The notes beneath the pieces are model-generated. The model searched no databases. It was not told where the DNA came from and saw only the letters and a program-made list of their open reading frames with translations. From positions 1 through 64,000 of the forward strand of contig JBAZAX010000006.1 in NCBI GenBank assembly GCA_041671765.1: a stretch of 64,000 nt of DNA, written 5' to 3'. Origin of the DNA: JBAZAX01 sp041671765. Its GTDB lineage: Bacteria; Babelota; Babeliae; Babelales; RVW-14. The position numbers and the translations under genes are program-made. This document shows positions 26,995 through 35,485 of the stretch, in pieces (the stretch's first letter is position 1; every line of letters begins with the position of its first letter).

Positions 26995-28035
26995 TTAAAA
27001 TATAAAATTGATACGCATAGGATCTACAACATTAATGGGTTTTCTACAAAATGGACACGTGTTTCCATTAAGACAATCACTGTTATGCCATTCGACCATG
27101 CATTTGATACATAGCTTATGATTACAACCTGGCCATGGTACAAGAAATTTTTTATTCAGGCATATTGGACAATCTTCAAAGCATTTCGGATTATTTGCTA
27201 TATGTTCCATTAAATACAAGGTAAATAAGTAATCAGGATACTTATTTTTAAGAATATAAATTGCGCTTTGTCCATAGCTATTCTGGATTGTTGGGTCTGC
27301 ACCATAACTTAACAATAATTGGATAAGATTTGATCTAATTGGATAAAAGACAGAAATTAAAGGTGTGCATTTATTTTTGTCTTGCATATTAGGATTTGCG
27401 CCATTTTCAAGTAGCAGGCGTGTAATGTGATAATTACCAGAATAAACTGCTGAATATAGAGCGGTGTCACCGTTTTCATCGGCTGCATTAACATCAGCGC
27501 CTTTTATTATTAACGCCTCCGTTGCTCCTGAATTTTGAATTGATACGGCAGTCTTCAATAGATATTCTGAAGATGTCTCTGAAGAGCGTTTGATAATACA
27601 AGCATTAGGATTTGCTCCTGCTTCAATAATAGCTGTGAAATAAAGACAATCTTTTTTGGTTTGTGTTTGAATTTCGTTTAAAAGAAATATATCAATAGGT
27701 CGATTATCTTTTGAATATTTTCGCTTAAAGCTACGAGATGACGTAGTCGATAAATAACCTAACCCATCTGAAAATCCGACGGTAACTTCAGCTCTATGTT
27801 GGAGTACATGTTTTGATTCACTTCCCAAATCTGCTTCGTCATCCGATGGATCAAAATCATCATCGCTGTAATAAAAGTCTGTCCAACGTTGCTGTATTTC
27901 ACGTTGTATTTGTCTTTGGGTAACTTGGGTGTCTGTAGATTCAGAATGCTCATCGGATTCTTGCATTGCAAAAAGATCAAAATTTAACAAAGCAAACAAA
28001 ATTAAAATTTTAAACGTGTAAAACTTCTGATTCAT
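26995..28035 (-). CDS. Exported ankyrin-repeat protein with C-terminal RING finger
   Basis: This 346-residue protein combines a signal peptide (ending LFAM-Q, about residue 24), three or more ankyrin repeats (about 125-275, for example NGDTALYSAVYSGNYHITRLLLENGANPN) and a C3HC4 RING finger at the end. The zinc ligands are C289, C292, C304, H306, C309, C312, C327 and C330, with regular spacing. RING domains recruit E2 ubiquitin-conjugating enzymes. With ankyrin repeats as a substrate-binding part this looks like a secreted E3 ubiquitin ligase acting in a eukaryotic host. The target is unknown. Confidence 0.85.
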   Translation of the reverse strand: MNQKFYTFKILILFALLNFDLFAMQESDEHSESTDTQVTQRQIQREIQQRWTDFYYSDDDFDPSDDEADLGSESKHVLQHRAEVTVGFSDGLGYLSTTSSRSFKRKYSKDNRPIDIFLLNEIQTQTKKDCLYFTAIIEAGANPNACIIKRSSETSSEYLLKTAVSIQNSGATEALIIKGADVNAADENGDTALYSAVYSGNYHITRLLLENGANPNMQDKNKCTPLISVFYPIRSNLIQLLLSYGADPTIQNSYGQSAIYILKNKYPDYLFTLYLMEHIANNPKCFEDCPICLNKKFLVPWPGCNHKLCIKCMVEWHNSDCLNGNTCPFCRKPINVVDPMRINFIF

Positions 28036-28105
28036 AACAATATATCCTTAATCATGAAAAAACAACACGTACTTTATAGCGTAAATACAGGGCAAAGTCA
28101 ATTTT

Positions 28106-28223
28106 AAAAAGCCCATAGTTTTTAACTTGCTGACACACAAAATAACTAAATTTATTGCTTTAATCATTCTAATTTCTTGCTATCCTTCATCAATGCAATT
28201 TCATTTAATTCAAAAGGATTTTT
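28106..28223 (+). promoter_or_regulatory. Duplicated leader/promoter region, copy 2
   Basis: Near copy of 25503-25619. It includes the candidate promoter TTGCTT (28155-28160), 17 bases, TGCTAT (28178-28183), and AAAAGGATTTTTATG. The -10 match is poor, so the promoter call is weaker than the duplication itself. Confidence 0.55.
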
Positions 28224-28949
28224 ATGTTAAAAAAAATATATTTTTTTTCGATTTTAATAACAATTTCAACAACATGTCTTGTAAGCAATTTATCTGCAAC
28301 GCAGAATCCAGCAGAACAAAAAACAGAAGCATTAACACCAAAAACAGAAGACGCTTTTATTAAAGAGTTTGTGGATAAAATGAAAAGTGACAAAATAAAT
28401 TATGATGGAAAAACTTTAACTTTATATGCCTCTTCAAATTTATATGAATATATTGTTGCCATTTTTGATTTAGTGATTTTTACATCGCTTCTAGGTAAGA
28501 GTCTAGATAACAATGATAAAGATATCCGCTTGGTTTGTGGCTCTATATTTCTGATATTCGATTTGATCGGGATATTCCTTTTATACCAAAATTTACACTA
28601 TGATCGAAGTAAGGTTCCTTTCTTAATAATGAATGATAATGAAATTAAATTTTGGGATGGGAAAAGTATAAAATGGGAATATGTTGATAAAGTTTTATAC
28701 AAAAATATTTTTGAATCAAATGGACAGTATCTTTCAAGTTACTATGTATTCGAATTATGTGACAAATTTTTAAATGTATTATTTAAGATATGTGATAGAA
28801 GGAAGAATTCGCCAATTTCTCCAAATAATTTATCTGTAATTTTGGAGCACTACCTCGATAAAAATAAAACAACATTAAAAAGTGAAATTGAAAAACTTAC
28901 TCGTGAGGCAATAAAAAAGTATTCTTCTGAGGCTGCAAAATCTGCATAA
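28224..28949 (+). CDS. Exported/membrane protein of unknown function
   Basis: This 241-residue protein has a signal peptide (residues 1-29, ending NLSATQ). Two membrane helices lie at about 75-90 and 100-125 (IRLVCGSIFLIFDLIGIFLLY). After them, VPFLIMNDNEIKFWDGKSI and KWEYVDKVLY read like the start of a small PH-like beta domain seen in some bacterial membrane proteins. That comparison is tentative. AAAAGG precedes the ATG. The gene shares its upstream region with the one at 25620 but the proteins are not alike. Confidence 0.7.
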   Translation: MLKKIYFFSILITISTTCLVSNLSATQNPAEQKTEALTPKTEDAFIKEFVDKMKSDKINYDGKTLTLYASSNLYEYIVAIFDLVIFTSLLGKSLDNNDKDIRLVCGSIFLIFDLIGIFLLYQNLHYDRSKVPFLIMNDNEIKFWDGKSIKWEYVDKVLYKNIFESNGQYLSSYYVFELCDKFLNVLFKICDRRKNSPISPNNLSVILEHYLDKNKTTLKSEIEKLTREAIKKYSSEAAKSA

Positions 28950-28959
28950 GCTTATTGAT

Positions 28960-29003
28960 AAATTAGTAGCCCTAGCATGTAAAAGTGCCAGGGTTACTAA
29001 TTT
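28960..29003. terminator. Likely bidirectional terminator hairpin
   Basis: AAATTAGTA (28960-28968) pairs with TACTAATTT (28995-29003), with CCCT/AGGG and GCA/TGC inside. It lies between convergent genes at 28949 and 29018. Confidence 0.6.
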
Positions 29004-29017
29004 AAATTACGTAAAGA

Positions 29018-29563
29018 TTACTTATCGCATATGTTAAACAAATCCATAAATAATAAATGTTCAACGGTAACATTTGGACCAAAAATTGTTACACCACCTG
29101 GCATTTTAAATCCTTCTACGGTTTCGTGCATATCAGCATATCCAATTTCATAATATCCATTTTTAATCAAAACTGATGAAATTTTTTCATGTAAAGCAAA
29201 TTGTTTTTTAGTATATGCTTGATTATCGGCATCGCGAAGAACCGGCGACATTCTATCTTCATCCATATTTTTAACTGAGTACTCATGTTGAATATAAAAT
29301 AATGAAGCGACTTTTGAAATATGAAGTTTTGTTTCATATGAAATTTCAAATTCGCCTTTTTTATAATCGTCAAAATGAATGTACCAAATTTTAGATGGGT
29401 TATCTGGATAATCTTGTATTTCTTCTAATTTAAATTCTTGTTTATCGATATATTCCCTTATTTTATCAAACAGTTGTATTTGCTTACTACAACATATCTT
29501 GAAAGCACTATAATCATTTTTTTTATAAAATTTGTCTATTGCATTGAAAACAATATCTATCAT
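29018..29563 (-). CDS. Probable immunity protein for the E3-like toxin
   Basis: This 181-residue acidic protein without a signal peptide starts 16 bases after the toxin gene's stop, with AAAGG before its ATG. This is the standard position of an immunity gene in polymorphic toxin loci. Visible features are WYIHFDDYKKGEFEISYETKL, FYIQHEYSVKN and MPGGVTIFGPNVTVEHLLF. It does not resemble the known ImmE3 by eye, so the function is inferred from position, cytoplasmic location and acidity. An unrelated cytoplasmic protein is the alternative. Confidence 0.6.
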   Translation of the reverse strand: MIDIVFNAIDKFYKKNDYSAFKICCSKQIQLFDKIREYIDKQEFKLEEIQDYPDNPSKIWYIHFDDYKKGEFEISYETKLHISKVASLFYIQHEYSVKNMDEDRMSPVLRDADNQAYTKKQFALHEKISSVLIKNGYYEIGYADMHETVEGFKMPGGVTIFGPNVTVEHLLFMDLFNICDK

Positions 29564-29579
29564 TATTATTAAACCTTTC

Positions 29580-32500
29580 TTATTTCATCTTTAAATCATG
29601 CCGGCCTGATAAATCAGCTTTCTTTGTTTGTTTAAAATCAAAATCAACTTCGCCCAAATGTTTTCCATTTCTGTTTAGAGCTTCAAATCTTCCATGTTGA
29701 GAGTCTACAGAATAAAACATACGAGCATTCTCGTCTTTATAAACATCTCGTTTATTAATTCTTGATAAGTCTCTGTCAAATTTTAAACCACTTGCTTGAG
29801 CAACTCTTTCAGCCTCAGTTTTTATCGCCGCAACTCTTTCACCCGGTGGCATTCTAGAAATTCTCTGTTCAAACTCAATTATTCTAGCAGATCTTCCTGA
29901 TGCTTGAACAGGTTCAGTTGGAATTTGTCTGCCGCCATCACCTCTTCTAAAACTTCCCAAGTCTTCAGCAGCCGCTGCGCCTTCGCGCTCAAAATCACCT
30001 ACAATTCTTGCCACGGCTCCATCAAAAGAGCCTTCTGTTATAACCAGCTCTGGATTTCTTTGAAGCGCTTCTGCAACCTTTCTCGCAAAATCTTGCCCTT
30101 TTTGCTGTGCAATCTTTCTAAATTTACCTAAATTTTCAGATATTGTTGAAGTTGGTGTAAAAATATTTTTGACTGCTGCTGGCAGGTTTGCAAAATTTGG
30201 AATACTGTGTGCAATTTCCTGCTCTCTAATTACAAGTTCGCCACATTCTTTTATGGCTGTGGCTGCCAATTGAAGGTTATGTACTCTTGGCAATGTTGTT
30301 GCAAATGAAACTTCTAATGCAGGAGTTAAATATCTACAAGAAAAAACATGACATAATCCATAAAAAATTAATTCTGTTCTTTCCGGACCTGTCATTGCTT
30401 CAAGCTTGTCAACCATCGGCTTAATAATTGGCTTTAATTCTCTGTTAAACGTTTCTATTCCTAACTCAGGGTTTTCTTCAATCATGCCACCAATTAAAGC
30501 CATTTTTGTGCTTAAAATTGTAAGCGCTTTGGTTCCTTCTTTCAATTTGGCCAAAGTTTCGGCAGGATGTGTAGCAATGTCTGTAAAGAATTGAAGATTT
30601 TCAAGCCCGAAACGCTGTAATCCTGCGGCTGCTCGTTGAGCATGATTTCCAAATATTTTTGCCGTATTTTGCCCGTATTTCACCATGTATCGTGCAGCAA
30701 ACCTTAATGCATATGCACTTCCATCATCCCCATCGGTTTGCGCATAGAGATCTGCAAATTTATTTAACACACCCACAAATTCACACGTGCTTTTCAAGGT
30801 TGTATCACTACTGGCAATTCGAGCTAGAGCCTCATTGTAGCTGCTTGTTTTTTCTGTGAATTTTTTAAACTGACCTGGAGTTAAACCTCCACTTTGTGTT
30901 GTTGCCGCAGGTTCTTCCATGCCGACGACAGAGTGCGGAATTACAAAAGGTTCGTCTATCACCGTAGGACTAGAAGAAAAATCTCCTGTCCTTTTTATTT
31001 TTAATGGACGAGCTGTATCATCAAAAATAATTGGAAAAGCTGATGTCCCAGCAGAACATGCTGCAGATTCCGGATCTTGTGGAACATCTCGCATTTCAAC
31101 ATCATGAGGCAATGTAGTCCGTAAATTTAATAGTGGTCGGTCTAAATAAGGAGTGTATCTTGTTTCCTCTGGTCCTTTACCAAAAAAATGTGCACCGTCC
31201 ATTGGAGGAGGGGACGCAAAAAGATATCTTAAAAGATGGTCTGTGCCGGCCGTTGCAACGGCCCTTGCTGCTCCAAAGCTAAAATCTCTGGCCGCTACTT
31301 TGGATCTTTCAGCAACGGCAGTTGTTGTCCTTGAAAAAAATTCCCGAACTCTTTCTCCTAATGTTGGTTGTTGTGGTACTGATTTTTCAACTGAGGGTTG
31401 AGGTGCTGCACTACTTATATCAGGTCGTAGATCATGAGTTTCACCTGAGCGTCTTCCTAGGGATTCTTGCCGTAATCTCTCAAATCCTTCGGGATCATTA
31501 ACAACAAAATCAGCAATATCCTCAGGTATACCAGCACTAATTAAAGATTGCTTTTCTCTGGCCTTACTCTCTTGTTCCAATTGTGCTTGTTGTTGTCGTG
31601 GTCTTTGACAAATTCTTTCAAATTCTTCAGGTTCATATGCCGCCCAATGTGCAATATCTTCAGGAATTCCAGCACTAATTAATCGTTGCATATCTTCGGT
31701 TTTATCTTGAGCGCCATCTCCACTACCAGCAACATTTCCAAGTAACTCTTCAGCTCCCGGACTAGAAGTATAATATCTTATTTTCGTATCAGTTGATAAC
31801 CTTATTAAATCTAAATCATTCACTTGATCAGGAAATTTAATTACCAATTTAGGGTCACCATTCTTTGACGAATCTACTGTAGCATCTACAACATAATCAC
31901 GTTTCTCAGAAGATCCACCAACCCATGTCCTTGGATTAAGAACTTTAACAACTTTTTTAGTCCCATGAAGAACAGCTTTGGTTCTATAAAATCGTTTTTT
32001 TCCGTCTTTAGAAGTTCCTACACATTCAAAATCACTTGATAAAATAAGCTCCTTCGACATTCCACGTTTATTTAAAAGATCCGAGAAACCCATATCTTTT
32101 GATATAAAATCTTTTATATTTTTTAAATCTTTTTCAACCTGTTTGGACAAATTTATTGCCAAATCTCTTTGAATGTAAAAAAGATATGTTTCACCATTTG
32201 TGCATAATTTGGGAAATTGATTCTGTTTTAAGGATACAATATACCCAGCAATTTCCTGCTCCCCTATTTTATGAAGTATTGCGGCAGGAACTGCTGCCAC
32301 GCTATGCAATCGCCCAATAAATTCCTCAGCTAGTGCTTCCAATTCTGGCACAGTGATCCCTGGTTTTAATTCAAGACGAAGCCTCAACAAATTCTTTAAA
32401 TCGGTTACTAATAATTCCGTATAATATTCTACCGATTGTCCTCCTCCTAGACACGCCTGAGTTAATAAATGTGCATTACGAAAGGCCGAAGCACTGGCTA

Positions 32501-33095
32501 TATTGGCTACAATAACTCCCTTTTGTTCTATTTCACTCAATTTGTCAAATGCTGCGCGTTGTTTTGCCGCAATAATTTTTGCAACAGGAAATGGGTCTAT
32601 AAGAGACCGCTCAAAAGTCTGGTTACCAGGACTCTGTCTAATTTGTATCCAATAATTTTCACCACAGCTCTCAGATTCCACATCTCTGCCGCCTCCACCG
32701 CTAGATCCATTACCCCCACCGCCAGATGCATCATGACTTCCAGAAGATCCCTCATGAAAACCATCTGAGGCAGCTCCAATTTTACTTGAATGGCGTAACA
32801 CAAACAACATATATTCATCCTCTGGCTGTATTAGATGAAACACCGCTGTCCCATCTTCGAGATTACCAGTTTGAACACAGTAATTTCCTTGTGCATAATT
32901 GTGTTTCGCACGTATTTTGTCCCATCTTACTATAGATACGTCGTATTCGGTTTTTGTTATTCCGGGATATTTTGAAGCTTCGGTCCAAACCCTATCATAC
33001 AAAGCCCTTCTATATTCAGGGATTTTATCCATTCCATTTGAAAGACCAACCTGATTTACAACAAAAAGATAAATCAAAATATTTTTGAATTTCAT
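29580..33095 (-). CDS. Large exported toxin with C-terminal colicin-E3-type rRNase domain
   Basis: This 1171-residue protein has a signal peptide (MKFKNILIYLFVVNQVGLSNG-M). A Gly/Ser-rich linker lies at about 115-140. Two copies of an SAGIPEDIA..EPEEFER-type motif lie at about 485-545, followed by a Pro-rich linker and a helical region (about 720-1050). The last 46 residues match the colicin E3 cytotoxic domain. DSQHGRFE places D1131, H1134 and E1138 exactly as the catalytic Asp510, His513 and Glu517 of colicin E3. HLGEVD follows, and R1165 fits Arg545. Colicin E3 cuts 16S rRNA in the decoding site. The start at 33095 follows GGAGG by five bases. The next gene is the likely immunity partner. 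Confidence 0.85.
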   Translation of the reverse strand: MKFKNILIYLFVVNQVGLSNGMDKIPEYRRALYDRVWTEASKYPGITKTEYDVSIVRWDKIRAKHNYAQGNYCVQTGNLEDGTAVFHLIQPEDEYMLFVLRHSSKIGAASDGFHEGSSGSHDASGGGGNGSSGGGGRDVESESCGENYWIQIRQSPGNQTFERSLIDPFPVAKIIAAKQRAAFDKLSEIEQKGVIVANIASASAFRNAHLLTQACLGGGQSVEYYTELLVTDLKNLLRLRLELKPGITVPELEALAEEFIGRLHSVAAVPAAILHKIGEQEIAGYIVSLKQNQFPKLCTNGETYLFYIQRDLAINLSKQVEKDLKNIKDFISKDMGFSDLLNKRGMSKELILSSDFECVGTSKDGKKRFYRTKAVLHGTKKVVKVLNPRTWVGGSSEKRDYVVDATVDSSKNGDPKLVIKFPDQVNDLDLIRLSTDTKIRYYTSSPGAEELLGNVAGSGDGAQDKTEDMQRLISAGIPEDIAHWAAYEPEEFERICQRPRQQQAQLEQESKAREKQSLISAGIPEDIADFVVNDPEGFERLRQESLGRRSGETHDLRPDISSAAPQPSVEKSVPQQPTLGERVREFFSRTTTAVAERSKVAARDFSFGAARAVATAGTDHLLRYLFASPPPMDGAHFFGKGPEETRYTPYLDRPLLNLRTTLPHDVEMRDVPQDPESAACSAGTSAFPIIFDDTARPLKIKRTGDFSSSPTVIDEPFVIPHSVVGMEEPAATTQSGGLTPGQFKKFTEKTSSYNEALARIASSDTTLKSTCEFVGVLNKFADLYAQTDGDDGSAYALRFAARYMVKYGQNTAKIFGNHAQRAAAGLQRFGLENLQFFTDIATHPAETLAKLKEGTKALTILSTKMALIGGMIEENPELGIETFNRELKPIIKPMVDKLEAMTGPERTELIFYGLCHVFSCRYLTPALEVSFATTLPRVHNLQLAATAIKECGELVIREQEIAHSIPNFANLPAAVKNIFTPTSTISENLGKFRKIAQQKGQDFARKVAEALQRNPELVITEGSFDGAVARIVGDFEREGAAAAEDLGSFRRGDGGRQIPTEPVQASGRSARIIEFEQRISRMPPGERVAAIKTEAERVAQASGLKFDRDLSRINKRDVYKDENARMFYSVDSQHGRFEALNRNGKHLGEVDFDFKQTKKADLSGRHDLKMK

Positions 33096-33122
33096 GATAA
33101 CCTCCAAATTTTTTATTTTATA

Positions 33123-34109
33123 TCATTTATCACATGCCCCAGCGGCTGCGCTAGATGCTACAGCTCCCGCTACAGGTGCTAATGGTGGGCAAAAAGATCC
33201 TACAAAGGCGAAAGCTCCTAAATAAGCTAACGATGGCCATAGTTGTGCAAAAAATTTCTTACAGTAATGGGTATCAAATTTATCCCAGTATTCTTTGTCT
33301 GTAATCCATTCTCCATTAACCTTTGCCCCATTAGCTTTTAATTTTTTGGCAAAAATTTCTAAGTCATTTGGATTAGTAAACGCAATATTGCTAAATAAAC
33401 TTTTTGTTGCCCAAGAGACTTGGTCTAAATTTGTGCAGTTATCAAAATTTAGGTTTAAAAAATAGCTGTTTTTAAAAATAGTTCCAAAAAAGTTGGCACT
33501 TGTTACTGAACTTTTTTCATTTCTGCCTAAAAGACAGCACCTTGAAAAACTTGTTTGATCAAATATGAGACCATTACCAATCTGAACCGTTTCGTATATT
33601 TTTACTAAATCGAGTTTTGCTGCCCTAAAATTTATATTTTCTAGGGTACATCCAGAAAAATTTACAGTATCCCACTCGCTGCTATCCATATTTATATTGC
33701 AAAGCCTAGATACCATAAAATCCGTTTCTAAGAGCTTTGCATTAGGCATTAGTGAATTACTTATTTCCGAAGAATCAAAAATAACTTTTGCAAAAATACA
33801 AGATGTTAAATTGGAATTGTTTAAAATTTTTGAATTGTTGAATACCAAATCGCAGTATGTAACGGTTGATAAATTACATGAATCAAATGTAACATTTGTA
33901 AGCATTGAATTATGAAAAAATGCACCGGTTAAATTTACGTTTGCAAAAGTAACATCTGACAAATCCATATTTTCGATTTTTGCTTTTGACAAATCTGCAT
34001 TTTCAAACTTTTTCCCTCCTGCAAGTAATTCTTTATATACCTGTTGGTCATATGCAAATAAGTTTGCGATATTTAAAATTAAAATAAGTGAAAAAATATA
34101 TTTCTTCAT
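33123..34109 (-). CDS. Exported pentapeptide-repeat protein
   Basis: This 328-residue protein has a signal peptide (ending NLFAYD, about residue 20). Pentapeptide-type repeats then run from about 38 to 190: FENADLSKAKIENMDLSDVTFANVNLTGAFF and further A/S/N-x-(L/F)-x-x units. They form a right-handed quadrilateral beta-helix. A later repeat-like part ends in NLDQVSWATKSLFSNI. The C-terminus is a Gly/Ala/Pro hydrophobic segment (about 300-325) that may insert in a membrane. AGGAGA precedes the ATG. It lies 10 bases after the previous pentapeptide gene and 27 before the toxin gene. Function unknown. Confidence 0.85.
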   Translation of the reverse strand: MKKYIFSLILILNIANLFAYDQQVYKELLAGGKKFENADLSKAKIENMDLSDVTFANVNLTGAFFHNSMLTNVTFDSCNLSTVTYCDLVFNNSKILNNSNLTSCIFAKVIFDSSEISNSLMPNAKLLETDFMVSRLCNINMDSSEWDTVNFSGCTLENINFRAAKLDLVKIYETVQIGNGLIFDQTSFSRCCLLGRNEKSSVTSANFFGTIFKNSYFLNLNFDNCTNLDQVSWATKSLFSNIAFTNPNDLEIFAKKLKANGAKVNGEWITDKEYWDKFDTHYCKKFFAQLWPSLAYLGAFAFVGSFCPPLAPVAGAVASSAAAGACDK

Positions 34110-34119
34110 GATAAATCTC

Positions 34120-35412
34120 CTAATTAGCTTTTTGTCTTTTTATCTCTGCAGCTATAAAATCCCTAATTTTTGCCTCTTGTTGCTGTTGTCTACCTGTTAT
34201 ACGTTCTTCAGCTCTTGATATGATGCTTGATATTGTTCCTTGTGCGGCACTAGATGCTAACGTAATAAAAAAATCTTTCCAATCTTTTTCTGTTGTAGGC
34301 CAAAGTACTTTAAATTCGTCTGCAGGAACTTCATTTACGCAAGCACCCTTGTGTCTTAAATCATCCAAATCTCTTGGATTGCTGCTCACAATGTTATCAA
34401 ATAGAGTTCCAACTGCTTTTCTAATTCTTCCAATATTCGTACAATTACCAAGCTTTACATGTTGTATAAGCACATCTTCTAATGATGCTCCATAAAAATC
34501 AGAATTTAGTAGAATGCTGTTGATATTTGAAATACCAAAATCTCTTTGCCAGTCCAAAAATTTAGAATAAGCAAAATTTAAAACTGTAACAGATGGGGAA
34601 ATCTCACACTCAAATTTTAATAAGTCACCATAGAACAAACCAGGATCTTTTCTTATTGCTGGAGAATATTGGGCAAGCTTACTCAGTACACCCATCTTGT
34701 TAAAAGAAATGCGAGCGGCCAAATCATCTCTCTCTGTGATACCATCGGTTCTTTCACCAGATTTTGGAGTTCTGGAAATGGTCTTCCCTCTAATACACCC
34801 AGTTTTTATTGTGGCATACCTGAAATTCAAATTGGTACCTATGATCGTTGCATTACTTATATCAAGGCCTACGATGTAAGCCCTACTGAAATCTATGTTC
34901 ATTAGCAAAGATTCGTTAAAATATAGTTCTTCAGCTTGTATGTGCACCATATTTACATGATCAATTACGGAGGTTGAGAATCTGACATTTTTTAACTTTG
35001 CATTAGCAAAAGAAACATTCTGAATTGCAACATCTTTTAATATTAGCGAACTTATTGTTGCGTTTTCGAATTTTGTACCATCTGTGATAGCTATGTTATG
35101 AGCTGTTATATTTGTTATTGTTGAATTACTTAAATCCGTGTTCTTTAAAGTTGCGTTACATAATTGAACATTCGAAAGAATTGCATTATTTAACTTTGCA
35201 TTTGTTAAATTTGCACCATTCAATTTTGTCCCAATTAATTTTGCGCCTACCAACGATGCTCCTGTTAAATCTGCCCCATTCAAATCAAAGTCGGTTAAAT
35301 CGGCTCCATCCAACTGAGCATTAACTAAATTTTTATCAGAAGATTGAGCTAGTAGTTTTGCACGTTGGAGATCTAATTCTTGTTGTTTTTTGATACCACA
35401 AATCTTTGCCAT
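34120..35412 (-). CDS. Pentapeptide-repeat protein without signal peptide (possible frameshifted 3' part of the USP gene)
   Basis: This 430-residue protein is built of strong pentapeptide repeats at about 30-190: NAQLDGADLTDFDLNGADLTGASL and so on. A second part shares the ending NIGRIRKAVGTLFDNIVSSNPRDL with its neighbour (compare NLDQVSWATKSLFSNIAFTNPNDL), so the two are paralogues. Unlike the paralogue it has no signal peptide and no ribosome binding site at the ATG (35412). The frame stays open upstream through QQSQKYKEAQQKIIDQ to a TAG inside the USP gene. It may be the displaced 3' part of the USP gene, or translated by coupling. Confidence 0.75.
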   Translation of the reverse strand: MAKICGIKKQQELDLQRAKLLAQSSDKNLVNAQLDGADLTDFDLNGADLTGASLVGAKLIGTKLNGANLTNAKLNNAILSNVQLCNATLKNTDLSNSTITNITAHNIAITDGTKFENATISSLILKDVAIQNVSFANAKLKNVRFSTSVIDHVNMVHIQAEELYFNESLLMNIDFSRAYIVGLDISNATIIGTNLNFRYATIKTGCIRGKTISRTPKSGERTDGITERDDLAARISFNKMGVLSKLAQYSPAIRKDPGLFYGDLLKFECEISPSVTVLNFAYSKFLDWQRDFGISNINSILLNSDFYGASLEDVLIQHVKLGNCTNIGRIRKAVGTLFDNIVSSNPRDLDDLRHKGACVNEVPADEFKVLWPTTEKDWKDFFITLASSAAQGTISSIISRAEERITGRQQQQEAKIRDFIAAEIKRQKAN

Positions 35413-35485
35413 CTGGTCAATTATTTTTTGCTGCGCTTCTTTATATTTTTGGCTTTGCTGTATTGGAAATAACCCTACATGGCAC

